This document shows, in pieces, positions 1-13,064 of a DNA stretch of 64,000 nucleotides (positions are counted from its first letter, which is position 1; each line of letters opens with the position of its first letter). A program made the position numbers and the translations under genes. Source of the stretch: Gnetum montanum (Eukaryota; Streptophyta; Gnetopsida; Gnetales; Gnetaceae); contig MNCI01004872.1 in assembly GCA_015680685.1 (NCBI GenBank), forward strand, positions 1,787,350 through 1,851,349, in the 5' to 3' direction. The notes under the pieces were generated by a model. The model was not told the origin of the DNA and did not search any database. It saw only the letters and a program-made list of their open reading frames with translations.

Positions 1-272
1 TTAGACTTAGATCTTAGTTAGAGTTAGTTTAGTTTCTCAAACCTTTCCTCCTGGTAGCATAGAAGATAAGCCGAAAATACCAAAAAAATCACATACCTCA
101 GACTTGCTTAACCATACACCGTGACACATACAAGCAAGCCTGGGAAGACAACAAACGATTAACCCCAAGTGTTTCTTGTGGCGTTAAGGCATTTAGTCTG
201 CGGAGTTCGACCGGATCGCGCGTGCACGCTCGTTTCGTATGGTTGAGTGTAGGGGTACCTCGCCACTCATCA
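1..272 (+). repeat. 3' end of a gypsy-type LTR, cut by the window edge
   Basis: Read on the reverse strand this stretch matches the start of the two LTRs at 8453 and 17569: the TGATGAGTGGCGAGGTACC-type terminus, the conserved CAACCATACGAA block and the GATCCGGTCGAACTCC block. It therefore ends an LTR that runs left to right, with CACTCATCA at 264-272. No primer binding site follows at 273, so this is a 3' LTR or a solo LTR whose body lies outside the window. It keeps many CpG pairs that the other copies have lost, which suggests a younger insertion. Confidence 0.85.
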
Positions 273-599
273 AATGCTCTTTAACAAAGGATTTTAAATC
301 CAACGGGACAACCTAGAGAATTTTGATCATATAAGCTTGTTGAATTTTATCTAGTTCACAAAGTTGGGGTTTTAGTTAAAATTCAACATCACACAAAAGA
401 TCATATTAGCTATCAGGGATAGAGCTTGTGTGATTTGTCCTAGCTAAGTTGATTTTTTCTCCATTTGAAACATTGAAAATTGATTCATAGAGATTATAGA
501 CTAATTTCATCCAAAAAAGGATGAAGCATTAAAGAAAATAGTTGAGCGCATGCAAAAACCCTCATTCCAAAAAGAAGGATTTATTTTGAATCTAAAAAG
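273..599. other. Unassigned stretch between LTR end and repeat field
   Basis: No gene, repeat boundary or known element is recognised. The five bases after the LTR end (AATGC, 273-277) would be one half of a target duplication, but the other half is outside the window. Confidence 0.4.
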
Positions 600-2430
600 A
601 GAATTCATGATGTGCTTGTCATGTCAACATAGAGAGAAGGTCGATAGAATTGGAAGTTGTCTCTACAATCTAGTTCTACTTAGCTGAGCTTCATGGGATT
701 CAAAGCATAAGAGAAGCCAAAATTAACTTTTTATATCTCATACAACAGATAGGATTATAGATATATGGTATGTAGAAATAAAATTTAGTTCTATGGGCTA
801 CGATGAAATCAACTCTACAACATTAGTTCCTACATCACAATTTAGAAAAGAGCATGAAAAAAGGTATTATTTATGAAACTAAAATTGACTCTATAAGAAA
901 AGTCCCTTCCAGTTCTACCACGATGACTTCATAATGTGGAAAAAGGTTTATGGAGCTTAAAAAGTAGTTTAGTAAAAATACATTGGCCACGTTAGCTTGT
1001 AGAGAAGGCTTGTAGAAAAAATGTTAGCTCTACAGGATTGTTCTACTTAATTTACCCTCATGAGATTAAAGAAAAGGGAAAGATTATAATTAACTTTGAC
1101 ATGTAAGCTATTTAGTAAGGTAGGTTCATAGAACCAAAAAGAGGTTCTACAAGATGGTTCAATAAGAAAGCCTAAAATAAGCTCTGCCAAGTCAACTCCA
1201 TCAAAATTCATAGGATTTAAAATAGCTCCACTAAGAATGCACTTTTTGATTCCTCCACATAAGTTGTTTGGCCCTAGTTCTTAGAACCAAAATTTAATTC
1301 TATGAAGAGGGGAAAAACTAGTTCTACATGTCACATCATTGTTAGACCACATCAGCTTCATCGAATAAGCATCATTGGTAGAGTTAAATTTTGATTCTAC
1401 AAGAGTAGCATAAAAATGGTTCTACCACATTAGTTCACAGAGGAAGCTTATATAACTAAAAAATGGCTCTACAAAATCGTTTTATGAGCTAGTACAAAAA
1501 TTGGCATTATCATATCAACATCTAAAAAGAGTGTCACTCAAAGAGATTAAATTTGGTTCCATGAGTTAGTTCTGCGATCTTAGCCATAGAACCAATGTAT
1601 AAAGCTAGAACTTAGCCCTACAACAAAGTTCACAATAATCTTTGTCATGTTGACATTTACATAGAATGGGTTTGTAGAACCTAAAAGTGGCTCTATGAAA
1701 TGGTTCTATGAGCCACATTAGCTCTGCAAATCTGCCTTACCACATCAACTCCTTTCTAGAATGAAGCTATGAAAATAAAAATTGATTATACAATGAGCTT
1801 ACCTTTCTATTCTATGGGCCATGTCAGAATCCTCCATGTCATCTCTTTGTGTGATACAAGTTCATAGAGTCAAAATATTGTTCTACAAATAAGTTTTGCC
1901 ATGTAACCTCCCAAGTTAGGATATGTGTGTATAACTAAAATCTAGTTCTACAAATAAGCTCTATGGTCATCTTTCCACATCAACACTAAGGAGCCTAGAA
2001 AAACTATTTACAAAATCACTCCACCATGTCATCTTCCTTGTAGAGTGGATTCATAGAACCAAAAACTGGTTCTACAAATGAGCTCCATGCCAATTCTATG
2101 AGCCACATCAGATCTCACCTTGGGCCCACAAAAAGGATATAGTTTTAATTTATGAGCATGTGCATCAAATTTTTAATCTAACTTAGAAAGTACAAGGAGC
2201 ATGGTATAGTACATAGAATAGAAAATTCATTTTACTAAGAAGCTCAAGTTTGTTCTACCACATCAGCTTCTTCAAAGAGAGAGTTCAAAAAGCTTTAAAA
2301 TCCATTATACAAATAAGCTTCAGAGAAATTCTACAAGGAAGCTTAAGAAACACATTGCCATGTCAATAATTCCTAGAACTAAGGCTCAGCTCTATGAGCA
2401 AGTTCAAAAATGATACTATGAGCTAATGTC
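600..2430 (+). repeat. Degenerate tandem repeat with internal palindrome
   Basis: A loose unit recurs about fifteen times at spacings of roughly 65-160 bases. Its core reads TAGAACCAAAAA(C/T)TGGTTCTAC, followed by variants of AAATGAGCTCTATG and CCACATCAGCTTC. Clear cores lie near 1126, 1284, 1673, 1865, 1930 and 2054. The core is itself an inverted repeat (TAGAACCA ... TGGTTCTA), best preserved at 2054-2074. No long reading frame spans the block. It looks like an old satellite or the internal tandem repeat of a dead retroelement. Confidence 0.6.
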
Positions 2431-2984
2431 AACATTAAGGCTATGTGAAGAAAGAAGCTACATTAGCAAACAAAGCCAAGAACCAAAACAGAGCTAAGAG
2501 TACTGCAAAGCTATCATTAAAGCACAAAGCCACCATAAGAAAAAAATCTATATTTGCATAGATGGAATAGAGAGACATAGGAATTGTTGAGTTAGAGCTT
2601 AAAGAAATCCATTATCTTAGAAAAAATAAGGTTATTCATTTAATAGTTACTAGGTTCATAAATGAAACTACTAAGAAGAAGCTCTAATTGAAATAAGTTA
2701 AAGCTAATGTGGAAGCTGCTTCAATACAAACAACAAATTTCCTAAATAAATCGATTGTGGAAGAAATGACCATTGAAGAAATTATTAAGAGGCTTAATAG
2801 TGCTGAACTAGATTCAATGAATCAAGCTATTAAAATTCTCCAAAGTTATGGAAGGTTAGCTTAGCAATTATCAATAAAAGGGCTCTAGATTTAAAGAATG
2901 ACAAAAATCTATCAAGATACTAAGTAATAGCCTACAATTATATGAAGAAGGCATGTGAAATATGGAGCATTAACTTTTATAATG

Positions 2985-3815
2985 ATTATAACTACCAAAG
3001 TTTACTATATAAAGCCCAAAGTAGATTTGCTAGGCAGGGGAATCAAATAATCAGACTAAGAGTAAAGCTAGGAGGAGCTAATTCTTGTACAATGATTTTT
3101 TAAAGTTCAATTTGATTCAGCTTTTTTACTTCTATTCTATGAGTTATTTTCATCTTTCTTGCTTTGTCATTGTTACTTAGCTAGTAGTCAAGATCATAGT
3201 GTGCCTGGCTGACTTTCTCGGAATTTTTTAATTGCTTGTATAAGCTAAGGATTTAGCAATTTCTTCTATTATTGACTAATCTAAACAAATTTATTTTCTA
3301 AAGTGTTTACTCATGTTAGTAATAGCTCATCTCAATGTTTAGGACTTCTACAATTCAACCATTTTTTTTTCTAAAAATCTATTGAATCTTGCTCTATTTC
3401 CAAATTTTCTTATGGAATTTTCTCTAGGAAAAATTTATTATAGATTTTTTGAATTGTACTTTAGCATTAGATGAAAGAAAGATTAGTATAGGTAGCATAT
3501 GATCAAGATTTCATGTATTAAGTAGCTTTAATATACCAAGAAATTTATTTTCTTACTAAATACAGTAAAAGAGGACTTAATCTTTTCATAAAAAATATTG
3601 CTACCTATTTAACTTTCAAAGTGTAATATTGTGAAATTTATACTAAATGATAGTCCAAAACTGATATTTTCTATGCAACGGCTAAGTTTATTTGAAGGTA
3701 TCCAAGCCTTTGTGTTTCCAGAGATCAACAAACACCTAAATTTGAGACTTGAAGAAACAACTCATCCTTGTGATTATCATCATTAAGATAAGACAACATT
3801 AGTGTCAAGTAAAAC
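2985..3815 (+). repeat. Decayed LTR-like unit, relative of 58480-59765
   Basis: Several blocks match the unit near the right end of the window in the same order and orientation: a TATA-like TATATAAA at 3006-3013 aligned with TATAAAAA at 58491, the TATTCTATGAGTTATTTT block, the GTGTTTACTCAT block, the ATTGAATCTTGCTCTATTTC block at ~3390, and a TTTATTTGAAGGTATCC ... CAACAAACACCTAAA block at ~3688. This copy is shorter, so it has internal deletions. It is probably an LTR with some adjoining internal sequence. Confidence 0.6.
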
Positions 3816-6800
3816 CTTCCCAATCATTACTTTGTTGTCATTGAAAAAATAATATATAAATAGTGGTGGTCCAAAGTTGCCACCAACAATAATCTAGCAC
3901 TACCATCATGCTTAAGCTAATTAGGATGAAAGGATGATCAATCTATTCTTCAGTTAATTTACCCAACTCTCATCACTTTTTATTATTCCTCTACAACTTC
4001 TTGTAATGAGACACCCCTCAATAGCTGAGGGTTAATTACAACAAATTACATAATTTTCTCACAAATCCAATCATAATTAAGAATGAGATTTTATAATTAG
4101 TGTGCTTTCTCAAGCCATGTGCTCAATTTTTGTGGTGAAAATAATTTGAATAGGACCTTTATTTATAGTGTTTTAGGATCCCATACTTAAGAAAAACTAA
4201 TAGTTAACTAATAAATCATATTTAACAAAACATAGAATTAACTAATTACAAGTAAGCCTTATGCATTAGTTTTTTTGTATTTTTAAATTGGGTAACTTAG
4301 CTTTTTAATTTTTAACTAAAGTTAATTTTCCAAAAATACACAAGATTAACTCCAAGTAATAGGTGTTAAAAAAATTCTAACACATAATGTTCAAAAAGTT
4401 GAATTTAATTTGCATAAATTATATTTACAATTATGAAGTCATGGTTATGAAAAATTTATTTAAAGATGTATTATTAATAATTCTAAATTGCAAATGTGTC
4501 ATTATTGATTTAGTGGTAATAGTCTAACCTATCAACTCTATGTCACAATTTTTTTAAGAAGAAATTTATATCTAGATATATAGTGGCTAAGGCATTAAAA
4601 GACCAATATGAAAAATACAATCAAAAGTGCAAACTTAAAAAGAGTTCAAAAGTATGATTACCATGGTAAATAAAATACAATACTCATCTAATGCAAAAAA
4701 AAAAAAAACCAATCACCTCAATGAATCAATTCCAAGAAACAACACTTAACTTATGGATTGAAATGAAATTTCAAAAGAAATTCTAAAACTACTCTATTAT
4801 CTAAGATGGTCTTAGCATCATAGTGAACATATGTAAAAATTCTATTTTATTTTTAAAAAATCTTATCATTAAAAATAAACAATTAATTCATTTTTAAATG
4901 TATACATAATTAGAATTGCAATCCTTAGCAACTTAAAGACCAAGTCATAAATCCCTTTAAACTAGCCACCTCGGTAATCTTCCATGTTAAGAAAAATTCT
5001 AAGTTTAAATAAATATCTTTTGAACTAAAATAAGTTAGTTTTAAAAAATTATCCTACCTATGCATTGGCCATGCCCATAATACTCCAACTATTGATCAAG
5101 TCCATAAGAATAGGTCCAACCACATTATGTCATAATAAGAATGTAGCCGATAAGAATCAGTCTAACTACCAACTCATAATAAATACATGTCCATTGGATC
5201 ACCCATTGTAAGGGAACATAAAAAAAAGTAATAAAATCTATTTCATACCTCATCCTTTCCTACCATTAAGACCATGATGCATACCTTTTTTTTATCACCC
5301 AACCAAGTAATATCAAATTCATCCTTTCAAATCATGGACATTGTACAAGGTATAATAGAAGACCTTACACATGACACAGTCACTAGATACATTACAATGA
5401 AATGATCATATAATCCTTATGTTTTTTCTTCATACTATATTTAAGAGAGTATGCCTTGTCAATGGTTCAAAGGTTTCTTTCTTCTAGAATAGGGGCTAGA
5501 AGTCAAAAGAAGATTCATATACTCATGTATGTAATAGGAGTATAGTCTTATCTATCTTAAGGATTATTGTACTTATATGTACTATAGTACTCTATGTGGT
5601 CTTTTTATGTATGCATGTCTTAATGGTTCCATCATTTATATTATTTTCTCTAGCATCCTTATGATACTTCTAACCATTGGGCCAATTTGTAACATGTGTC
5701 TTATGTACTCTTTAAGTGCTTATCAATTTCCATGTTCATTGAAGTGTAGTCCATCTTTAGTCTTCTTTGGGGTACTCGGTGATTTTTAGGGCTCAACATG
5801 GTTTCATGTGATGTTCTTCAAGGTAGTGCCTTTACACTTGCTATTAGAGGTAAGGTTTTGGTTCAAGTAGAAGACCTATTCAAAGTATTGTGAATAAGTA
5901 GTGTGTGTTAAATTAGATGGTAGTGAAACATAAGAGAAATAAATTCTATTCTACTAGTTGATCCATGTAATAATTTAAGATGGAGGCCCTAGTGTGCATT
6001 GAGGTTAAAATAAATGCTAGATAAATGTTTCTTGCTACAATATGATACTTCAACATTTATGGTTCTTTTGATTTTTGTCCTTAGCTAGAGTGTTCAAAAA
6101 ATTCACTAACATTATCTTACATAAAGAAAGTTTCATTTTTGTATGTAGTGGTCTAACAATGCTTTTTGTATGTTGGTCATGTTTATTCTCATTCAAAATA
6201 ATTAGTGTTAATGAGATCAAAACATGATCAGCTTGTTGTTATCACTTCTTTGTTGAGTATTTGCATAATTAAATGTAGTAGCTTAGAGTAGGAAGCATAA
6301 ATTTTATAGTGTTTCCAAGTGGAAAGAAAAAATTTTTAGAGTTTCTTCAAGGAGAAGCATAAATATATAGGAGAAGGAAATGCCTCCAAGTTTCTAGAAG
6401 GTAGTTATAGTGATTGCCTTATAGGGAAAGAGGCAAGGAAAGGAAATGTTCCAAATTTCTAAAATAGGAGAAAATTTTCTAAATTTTTAAAGGGAGGAAA
6501 AAATACCTTCAAACTTCTAATTTTGAATGGCTGTACCATTGATTTAGCTAATGTTCCAAAGATTCCTTCTCATTCTAGTATTAGGCTTCGATTATGTAAT
6601 GGGAAAGACTCCCTCAAGGTATTTCGTAGCCTTCTCTTAGATGTAGAGGATCAACTTCATGTTGAAATTTGAGGTCCACAATAATTGATGAAACTAAGAT
6701 CTTTGGGCAAAACATCATAAGTGTATCAAATAGACAAACTGTAGATATATAATCATAATGTAATTTATAGTTAGGGTACATGAAGTAACATGAGTCATCT

Positions 6801-7029
6801 AAAAGAACAACAAGAATTAAGAGCTATAAAGGAGTAAATAATAGGCTTCATAGCTTGTACACTTACAAAAGTATAAAACAATAAATACTAAATTGTAAAT
6901 TAAAAAAACACCATGATTATGCTATACCAACTAAGTAATATATAGTATAATAAGTACAAAATACAAGTCATAAATAACAATGTTAGCATTGATCGGTTAA
7001 CTCAAATCGGTGAGTGGATGAATGATTTA
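3816..7029. other. AT-rich stretch without recognised genes
   Basis: Only short chance reading frames occur here and none resembles a known family. A 12-base poly-A run lies near 4697. The stretch is probably ancient repeat sequence decayed beyond recognition by eye. Confidence 0.4.
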
Positions 7030-8190
7030 TAATGAAAATCTAATCTTAAATAAAAATCCTAGAAATAAATGTACAAATGCAACAAACTCACCAATGTGTA
7101 TGTGTCATAATGCTTAGAATTTTAAACTCTGCTTCAATTAAAACTATGGCTAAGACTACTACCATGGTAAATCCTTGAATGCTACATGCTCCTCATAGGG
7201 GTAAAAAATCTTTATATCTTGCAAGACTCAAAAGTACCTCACAAGGTCAATAACAAATTATGATGCTCCCACAAGTCATACTAGCATACCCCTCAAGGTA
7301 GAACAAACGTTCAAACAATTGAATCTCCTAGGGTTGTAATGTGGATCTCCCCACAGAGAGGATCTATGCTTTGTAAAGCCTTAAGAATTACAAAAAGGAT
7401 GTGAGTGTAGAATAGATGATTCTACAAATATGCTCATACTAAATCAATATAAAAATTTAATCAAAAACCTTAGATTCAAATCCAAATTTTGATGATACAA
7501 TAGTGAGAGTTATTGATCTAAATAACTTACACTAATAAATGATGGAATAAAACAATCATAACCCTAGTAGAAAGATCTAGTAGTGATGGTGTAACACCCA
7601 AAACATCTTCAAAACTTTGTAAGATCCCAACCAAAATAGAATGTCTCATTTAATGAAGTTATGATAATAATTGCCTTGGATTGCTTAATGGAATAAGATC
7701 TAGAACCATTCTTTTATAATCCTTACATCCATGCAGGTTTTTCATGAAGAATTGGAGTTTGAAAATGGCTAAAAATGGATTTTTTATTACCTTGAATAGT
7801 TACTTGTGACATTTCATTTTAGGCTTGAATTTTCACACTAAGATGGCTAAGGCTCACGTGAGACATCTAGAACTTGCTAGAATGTCCACCTTAAGATCTA
7901 GATCAATTTCAATTGGACATCCATTCTACAGCTAGGACATCCATGATCTTGGACATTCACCCTCAGGCATAGGATGCCTACAACTTAGGACATTTGGTCT
8001 AAGGCCTAGGATATCTAGGTTCAGTGGAAGTTGAATTCTAAACATTGTTTTCTCTTAATATAAACATTTACCATGAATCTTGGACATTTGGTTGCATTTG
8101 GTGATGTAAAAAAATGATTTTAATTTGATTGATCCTTACCTTCATGCATCATGAGATCCTTAAATAAGCTTTCTTGACATTGTGGATTAA
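7030..8190. repeat. Tandem duplication, copy A (~1.16 kb)
   Basis: Matches copy B, which starts directly after it and resumes beyond the gypsy element. Landmarks: TTATATCTTGCAAGACTC at ~7211 against TTAGTATCTTGAAAGACTC at ~8372; the GGATCTCCCCACAGAGAGGATCTATGC block at ~7343 against ~18469; and the ATTGATCCTTACCTTCATGCAT block at ~8129 against ~19215. Inside each copy is a field of short degenerate units around TAGGACATCC (about 7880-8030). No coding potential is seen. Confidence 0.7.
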
Positions 8191-8452
8191 TTAAATTAGA
8201 AGGAGATGAATAAGTTGTAATAAAAAATATTCAAACCTTAAATGAAACTACTAAAATCAAGTGCGTAAGCAATGAACTAGTGTATGGTAAATCTCATTAC
8301 CATAATATTCAACTTGAATTCACTATGGTAGATTCTCAGATGTTGCACTCTATGTAGGATGAACAATGATCTTAGTATCTTGAAAGACTCCCAAGGATAT
8401 TATGAGGTCAAATAACATGTTGTGATACTTTTGTAAAATACATTAACATACT
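8191..8452. repeat. Tandem duplication, copy B, left part
   Basis: The first ~260 bases of copy B, aligned to about 7030-7290 of copy A. It breaks off at the gypsy insertion point; the five bases ATACT at 8448-8452 are repeated at 18413-18417 on the far side. Confidence 0.7.
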
Positions 8453-9304
8453 TGATGAGTGATGAGGTACCCCTACGCTCAACCATATGAATACGAGCAT
8501 TCATGCATGATCCGGTCAAACTCCAAGGACTAAGTGCTTACACGCCTTCACAAAAAAAAGGATGGGTTAGGCAATCATTGTCTTTCCAAGCTTACTCATA
8601 TGGCACGATTGTATGGTTAAGTAAAATTGAGGTATATGATTTTTTATGCTTTTTATGTTTTATGTCCTAGTGCTAGAAAGGGAAGGAGTGAATTAATTGA
8701 ATCACTGATCTAATTTAACTAATCAGCTAGGTCCTAACTAGTCCTAACACTAGCTTCTATTCCCACTTTCTGTACACATTCTGAACCAATGCAATACTAC
8801 TGTGATTACCAAACATTAATTGTTACTAGGTTACCAAGTGTTCCATGCATGCTCGAAGTGGTCATACTAAGTGTGCTTACTTGTGGAAATTAACAAATCA
8901 ATAAAAGCAACATTAATTAACTAATTGAAGCATTAAAGAATTGTAAATAACATTAAAGGTAAGAAATAAGCTATTCTGAATGCTGCAAGGGTTATGACAA
9001 AGTTTTTCTTTATATTCAGACACAAAGTATGCTCAGGTACACAATGCTTGAATAAAGATTTGTTCGCTTTATGACTCCTACTGTAGGTACTCAAGAATAA
9101 TTCTAACTTTGGGAGGAAGAAACTACAAGAGTTTGGGTAAGGGACTAAGAACTAACTAATGTCAAAACCAAGTGTGCCTACCTCTTATTTATAGGCAATT
9201 AGACAGGTCCCAATATCAGATGTCCGATATTGCTTGGTAGGCTCCGATATGGTAGACCTAATATCAGGGACACAATATCATGGCCTTGATATCATGACTC
9301 ATCA
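8453..9304 (-). repeat. 3' LTR of the gypsy element
   Basis: Starts TGATGAGTGATGAGG and ends ATGACTCATCA on the plus strand. It contains two units of a ~25-bp motif TACTAGGATTACCAAGTG (8796-8846) and ATATC-rich short repeats at its right end (9205-9300), which is the U3 side in element orientation. Confidence 0.92.
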
Positions 9305-9320
9305 TACCCCCACAACTGAA
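9305..9320 (-). promoter_or_regulatory. Polypurine tract of the gypsy element
   Basis: On the minus strand a G-rich run (TTGTGGGGGTA) directly abuts the 3' LTR, the expected place for second-strand priming. Confidence 0.65.
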
Positions 9321-11649
9321 TGAAAACTCGTCCTTGAGTTCCTTACAAAATATTGGGAAGGTATGGGATTATTAACTGAATGACAACTGACGATGACATG
9401 GGATGATAGACTCAAAGTGCCCAAGGAATGGATCAACAAATATATTACAGCATTGGTGTTCATGCCCATTGTGGTGAACACTGTACATAGATGACATCTA
9501 GATCCTCATTCAATAGCTTGAAGAGGAAGAGAGAGAAAAGAAAATGAGGCGCGTTGCTGCCAATGTTGAAACTATGCACTCTTTTGTTCATCCATAGCCA
9601 CATGTCCAAAATTTTTCTTTGCGTAAATGCTCCAACTCCAATCCATCTTGACTGCTCCCTTCTATTCTAGTCCATCATTCATGTGATCGCCATCTACACA
9701 CACAACACAGTCATGAATTATTAGGGATAGATAAGGTATAATGTGATTGATACCTTACCTCATTATGAAGCATATTCGCTAGGTTGTGGGTATGGAAGAT
9801 ATTAGATTAGAGGTTTATGACTAATAACTACCAAAAGTGTAGGGGTAAGATAAGTATGGAATGGAAAAATTTGTGACAAGGCCCCCACAACTAAGAGTGA
9901 ACCTCCGGTAGCAATATGCTGGAAAAATTTAAAGAACAAGAAGGATAAGAGAAATAACAATGGTGAAGCCAATAAAACAAAAGAAAAAATGGATGTCATT
10001 GATGGCGTGAATGAGAAATGTATATTGCGAAAAATATTTAAGGGAAAGAGCTTAACAATTACACTAAAAAGAAATGCCATTGGGTCCTCCCCAAAGCAGG
10101 CTCATGCCATGAATGGCCTGACAAACCCACAAACCAAAGAGTCCGTAGGTTCTAAAAACGACATATGGAAACAATGGTTAAGAACTTACCCACAAGAGTT
10201 TACCGAAGAATAACAATGCATCAACCAAGATATAGACTAATCATAAAACTAGCAAAGAGGTGGAATATGGGAAGTAATATGGAAAAAGGGGAGAGAATGG
10301 AATGGAATCCCAAAATTAAGGTTGTGTAAAGTCCCTTGTGTCGTAATTGGTTAAGGTGACTTAATACAATTCAATCCAAATCTAGATTCAACTATCCACA
10401 TCCAGTGATCTCGCATCAACACACTTGACCAACCCATCCTCCCAAAGTAACAAGAATGCATCCACATAGTCACCGCCATTCCAACAAGAGAAAGATAAAG
10501 CAGTAGAAAGTGAGAAAGGGCCTTAGTTAGAGAGAACCTTCAAGCATGGGTAACATGTCTTTCCAGTGCCATAACTAGTGCTTGTAGCCCATGTTTCTTT
10601 ATTATGTCTAAGGTGTGTGCTTTGAATTCTCAGCAGTTTTTTTTTTTTTTTTGTGAGAATCACACCATGCAAAAAATTATTTGCTTTAATCAACTTCCTA
10701 ATATTAGTTAATGGCAAAATCACAAAAAATTTATGAAGAACATCCAAGTACGCAAGAGAATAGCCAGCCCAAATGCATTGAATCCCCTTGAGGTCATACC
10801 CTTTCTATCCATTTAAATCTTTCCTTGGTTCGAAGAGTACTTAGCCACCAATTCATTAATAAGTTTACTTAGAAAAGGGATAGTACATTTCGAAAACCAA
10901 GGAGACCATAGAGTTGCATGGAGGAACAGATGTCATGAACTCATTGCTTGTTTTATCGAAAGAAACCATATCTTAGCATCAACATTGAAATTCAAAGGTA
11001 AAAACCAAACATTAAAAATCAACACTTATTATAATACAACCCACCATTGTGAGCACTTATTATGTGACAAGTAAGAATAAATCAATCAAAGAAACAGTAA
11101 AAATGTTAATGAAGGTGTAAGACAAAAAATAAGTAAATATGAAAAAATGTGTAAAACAAAAAAGACAAAGGAACTAAGAGCTTGGAATGGTTAGTATTGG
11201 TGGCCATCTCCCCCATAACTAAGTTGGAAGGAGGCGATCCAAAATAAGGAGCAGGGTTATCCACCAACATAGGTAGTATGAGTACTAGCTGTTCTAGGCT
11301 CATGGAAAGGTTTGGTTTGCTGGATGTTGACTAATAATTTCTTACCTAGGCTTTTAGGTTTATAGATCGTCATGGCCCCTGAAGGAAAATTTTCATGAAT
11401 AATATAAGGTCCTTCCCACAGTGTTTGAAATTTGGTTCATTGTGGCACATGTGTGGGATTCCAATAAAGAGCCTTATCTCTCGGTTGGTATTTGACTTTC
11501 CTAATCCTTAGGTCATAACATTGTTTGTTAAAGGCCTTGTGCAGTTCATTAGATGATAGGGTGACTAATCTATTTTCATCTAGCAAGTTAAGGTTCATTA
11601 ACTAGTCTTTCTATGCTAGATTGAGGTCAAGGTTAAGGTCACATGTTGT
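9321..11649 (-). pseudogene. Post-integrase region of the gypsy element, possible extra or env-like frame
   Basis: About 2.3 kb separate integrase from the 3' LTR. Related Athila-type elements carry an additional, sometimes envelope-like, frame here. On the minus strand, broken open stretches are seen at 10523-10747 and 11106-11303, and a 9802-10080 stretch encodes a strongly hydrophobic segment of about 22 residues that could span a membrane. No family is recognised and the frames are interrupted, so the envelope link rests on position and hydrophobicity only. A poly-T run lies at about 10634-10651. Confidence 0.4.
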
Positions 11650-12500
11650 TTATAATGTACGGAGCTCAACTTGGATAGGAAGTGTTGGAAGTTTACCATA
11701 CACTAACTCGTAGGGAGAGTAGCCTATAGGGAGTTTCCATGTGGAGTGGTATGCCTAGAGAGCATCATTCAGTTTGGCGCTCCAGTCTCGCCTATATTTG
11801 CTAATGGTCCAAGTCAACATTTTTGTGATCTCCCTATTGGTGACTTCATCTTGACCATTCACTTGAGGATGATATGGTGTCGTCAATTTATGCTCAACTC
11901 CTAAATGTTGCATTAACTTTCAAAAATTTGCACCTATGAAATGTGTACCATTGTCAGAAATAAGTGCACGAGACTCACCAAACTTGTTTACGATTTGTTG
12001 TTGAACAAATCTTGCAGCAGTAGATGATGTACAATCCATAACAGCGGCTACTTCTTCCCACTTTGTAAAATAGTCAACAACAATAACAATGTAGGCTTTT
12101 CCATTGGACATCAGTGTGATAGGCCCCATAAAATCAATACCCCATATGTCGAAGGATTCTAAGGGTTGAATCCATTGTTGTGGATCCTCCATTTTAGCAG
12201 TCATTCCCCCATCGTGTTGTAGCACTCACAAGATTGGATGAAGTGATGAACATCCCCAAACAATGTAGGCCAATAATATCCTGCAAGCAATATTTTTATG
12301 GCTATTCATCTCCCAGCGTAATGACCCCCACAAGGGCCCTCATGAGCATCTTGGAGAACTTGCAATTGATCCACATTGGGAACACACCATCGGACCAAGC
12401 CATTGAAACATACCTTATAAAGGTATCCATTGATTTCCTTGAAATATTTGGCTCAGTGAGGAAACTATCATTTCTTTTTAACATCTAACCCTTGTGGTGT
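11650..12500 (-). pseudogene. Integrase of the gypsy element, degenerate
   Basis: The minus strand encodes a retroviral-type integrase core. Around 11920-12225 the W-G-I-D-F-M-G-P motif carries the first catalytic Asp, V-V-D-Y-F-T-K-W follows, and the second Asp lies in I-S-D-N-G-T-H-F. Further on (about 11690-11760) is the Y-S-P-Y-E-L-V-Y-G-K block typical of plant gypsy integrases. A broken zinc-binding part with C-x-R-Y-like remains precedes the core. Stops and frameshifts interrupt the frame. The enzyme would insert the cDNA into nuclear DNA. Confidence 0.85.
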
Positions 12501-13064
12501 TTCTTATGTGAGAAAATAAGTGAGAATGCTACTATACCAATTTGTATCAGTGGGTAAGTGATTATTTATCACACCTGTAAAGAGGAGTTCATCAAGGAAA
12601 CAATCAAAAATTGGATACTCATCCTCTTCGTTGACCCATTGTAACTGAGATAAATGATCAGCAACAATGTTCTCGGTGCCTTTACAATCGAACATCATAA
12701 GATCAAACTCTTGTAAGATCACGAGCCATCATATGATGCAAGGGCTCACCATTAATTAATTCATTAGGAACTGTATTGCATTGTGATCCGTGTGTACAAA
12801 TATCTTATATTCTAATACATAGTGCCTAAATTTTTCTAGTGCAAACACCACAGTCATTAGCTCTTTTTTAGTTGTGGTGTAGTTGAGTTGTGCACCAGTG
12901 ATACTTCGACTTGCACAGTGGATGTAATAGGGATGTTTTTGGTCATCTAACTATGTAAGTATGGCCCCTAAAGCAAAGTTGGACACGTCAGTCATTATAT
13001 GGAATAGCTTGGACTAGTTAGGAGCTTGTAGAATGGGTGTTTCTACAAGCTTCTGTTTCAAAGT
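12501..13064 (-). pseudogene. RNase H domain of the gypsy element, degenerate
   Basis: Minus strand. The end of the domain is readable at 12504-12722, with the plant gypsy block E-N-I-V-A-D-H-L-S-Q-L. The earlier part is broken by stops. It follows reverse transcriptase and precedes integrase, as expected for gypsy pol. Confidence 0.75.

Noticed and set aside
2703-3100. Protein-like readings in two frames
   Set aside because: The second half overlaps sequence that aligns with the promoter region of the LTR-like unit at 58450-58520, and the frames end quickly. Probably chance.
1-9304. LTR ends at 1-272 and 8453-9304 as one element
   Set aside because: They lie in opposite orientation, and the LTR at 8453 already pairs with 17569 through a perfect target duplication.
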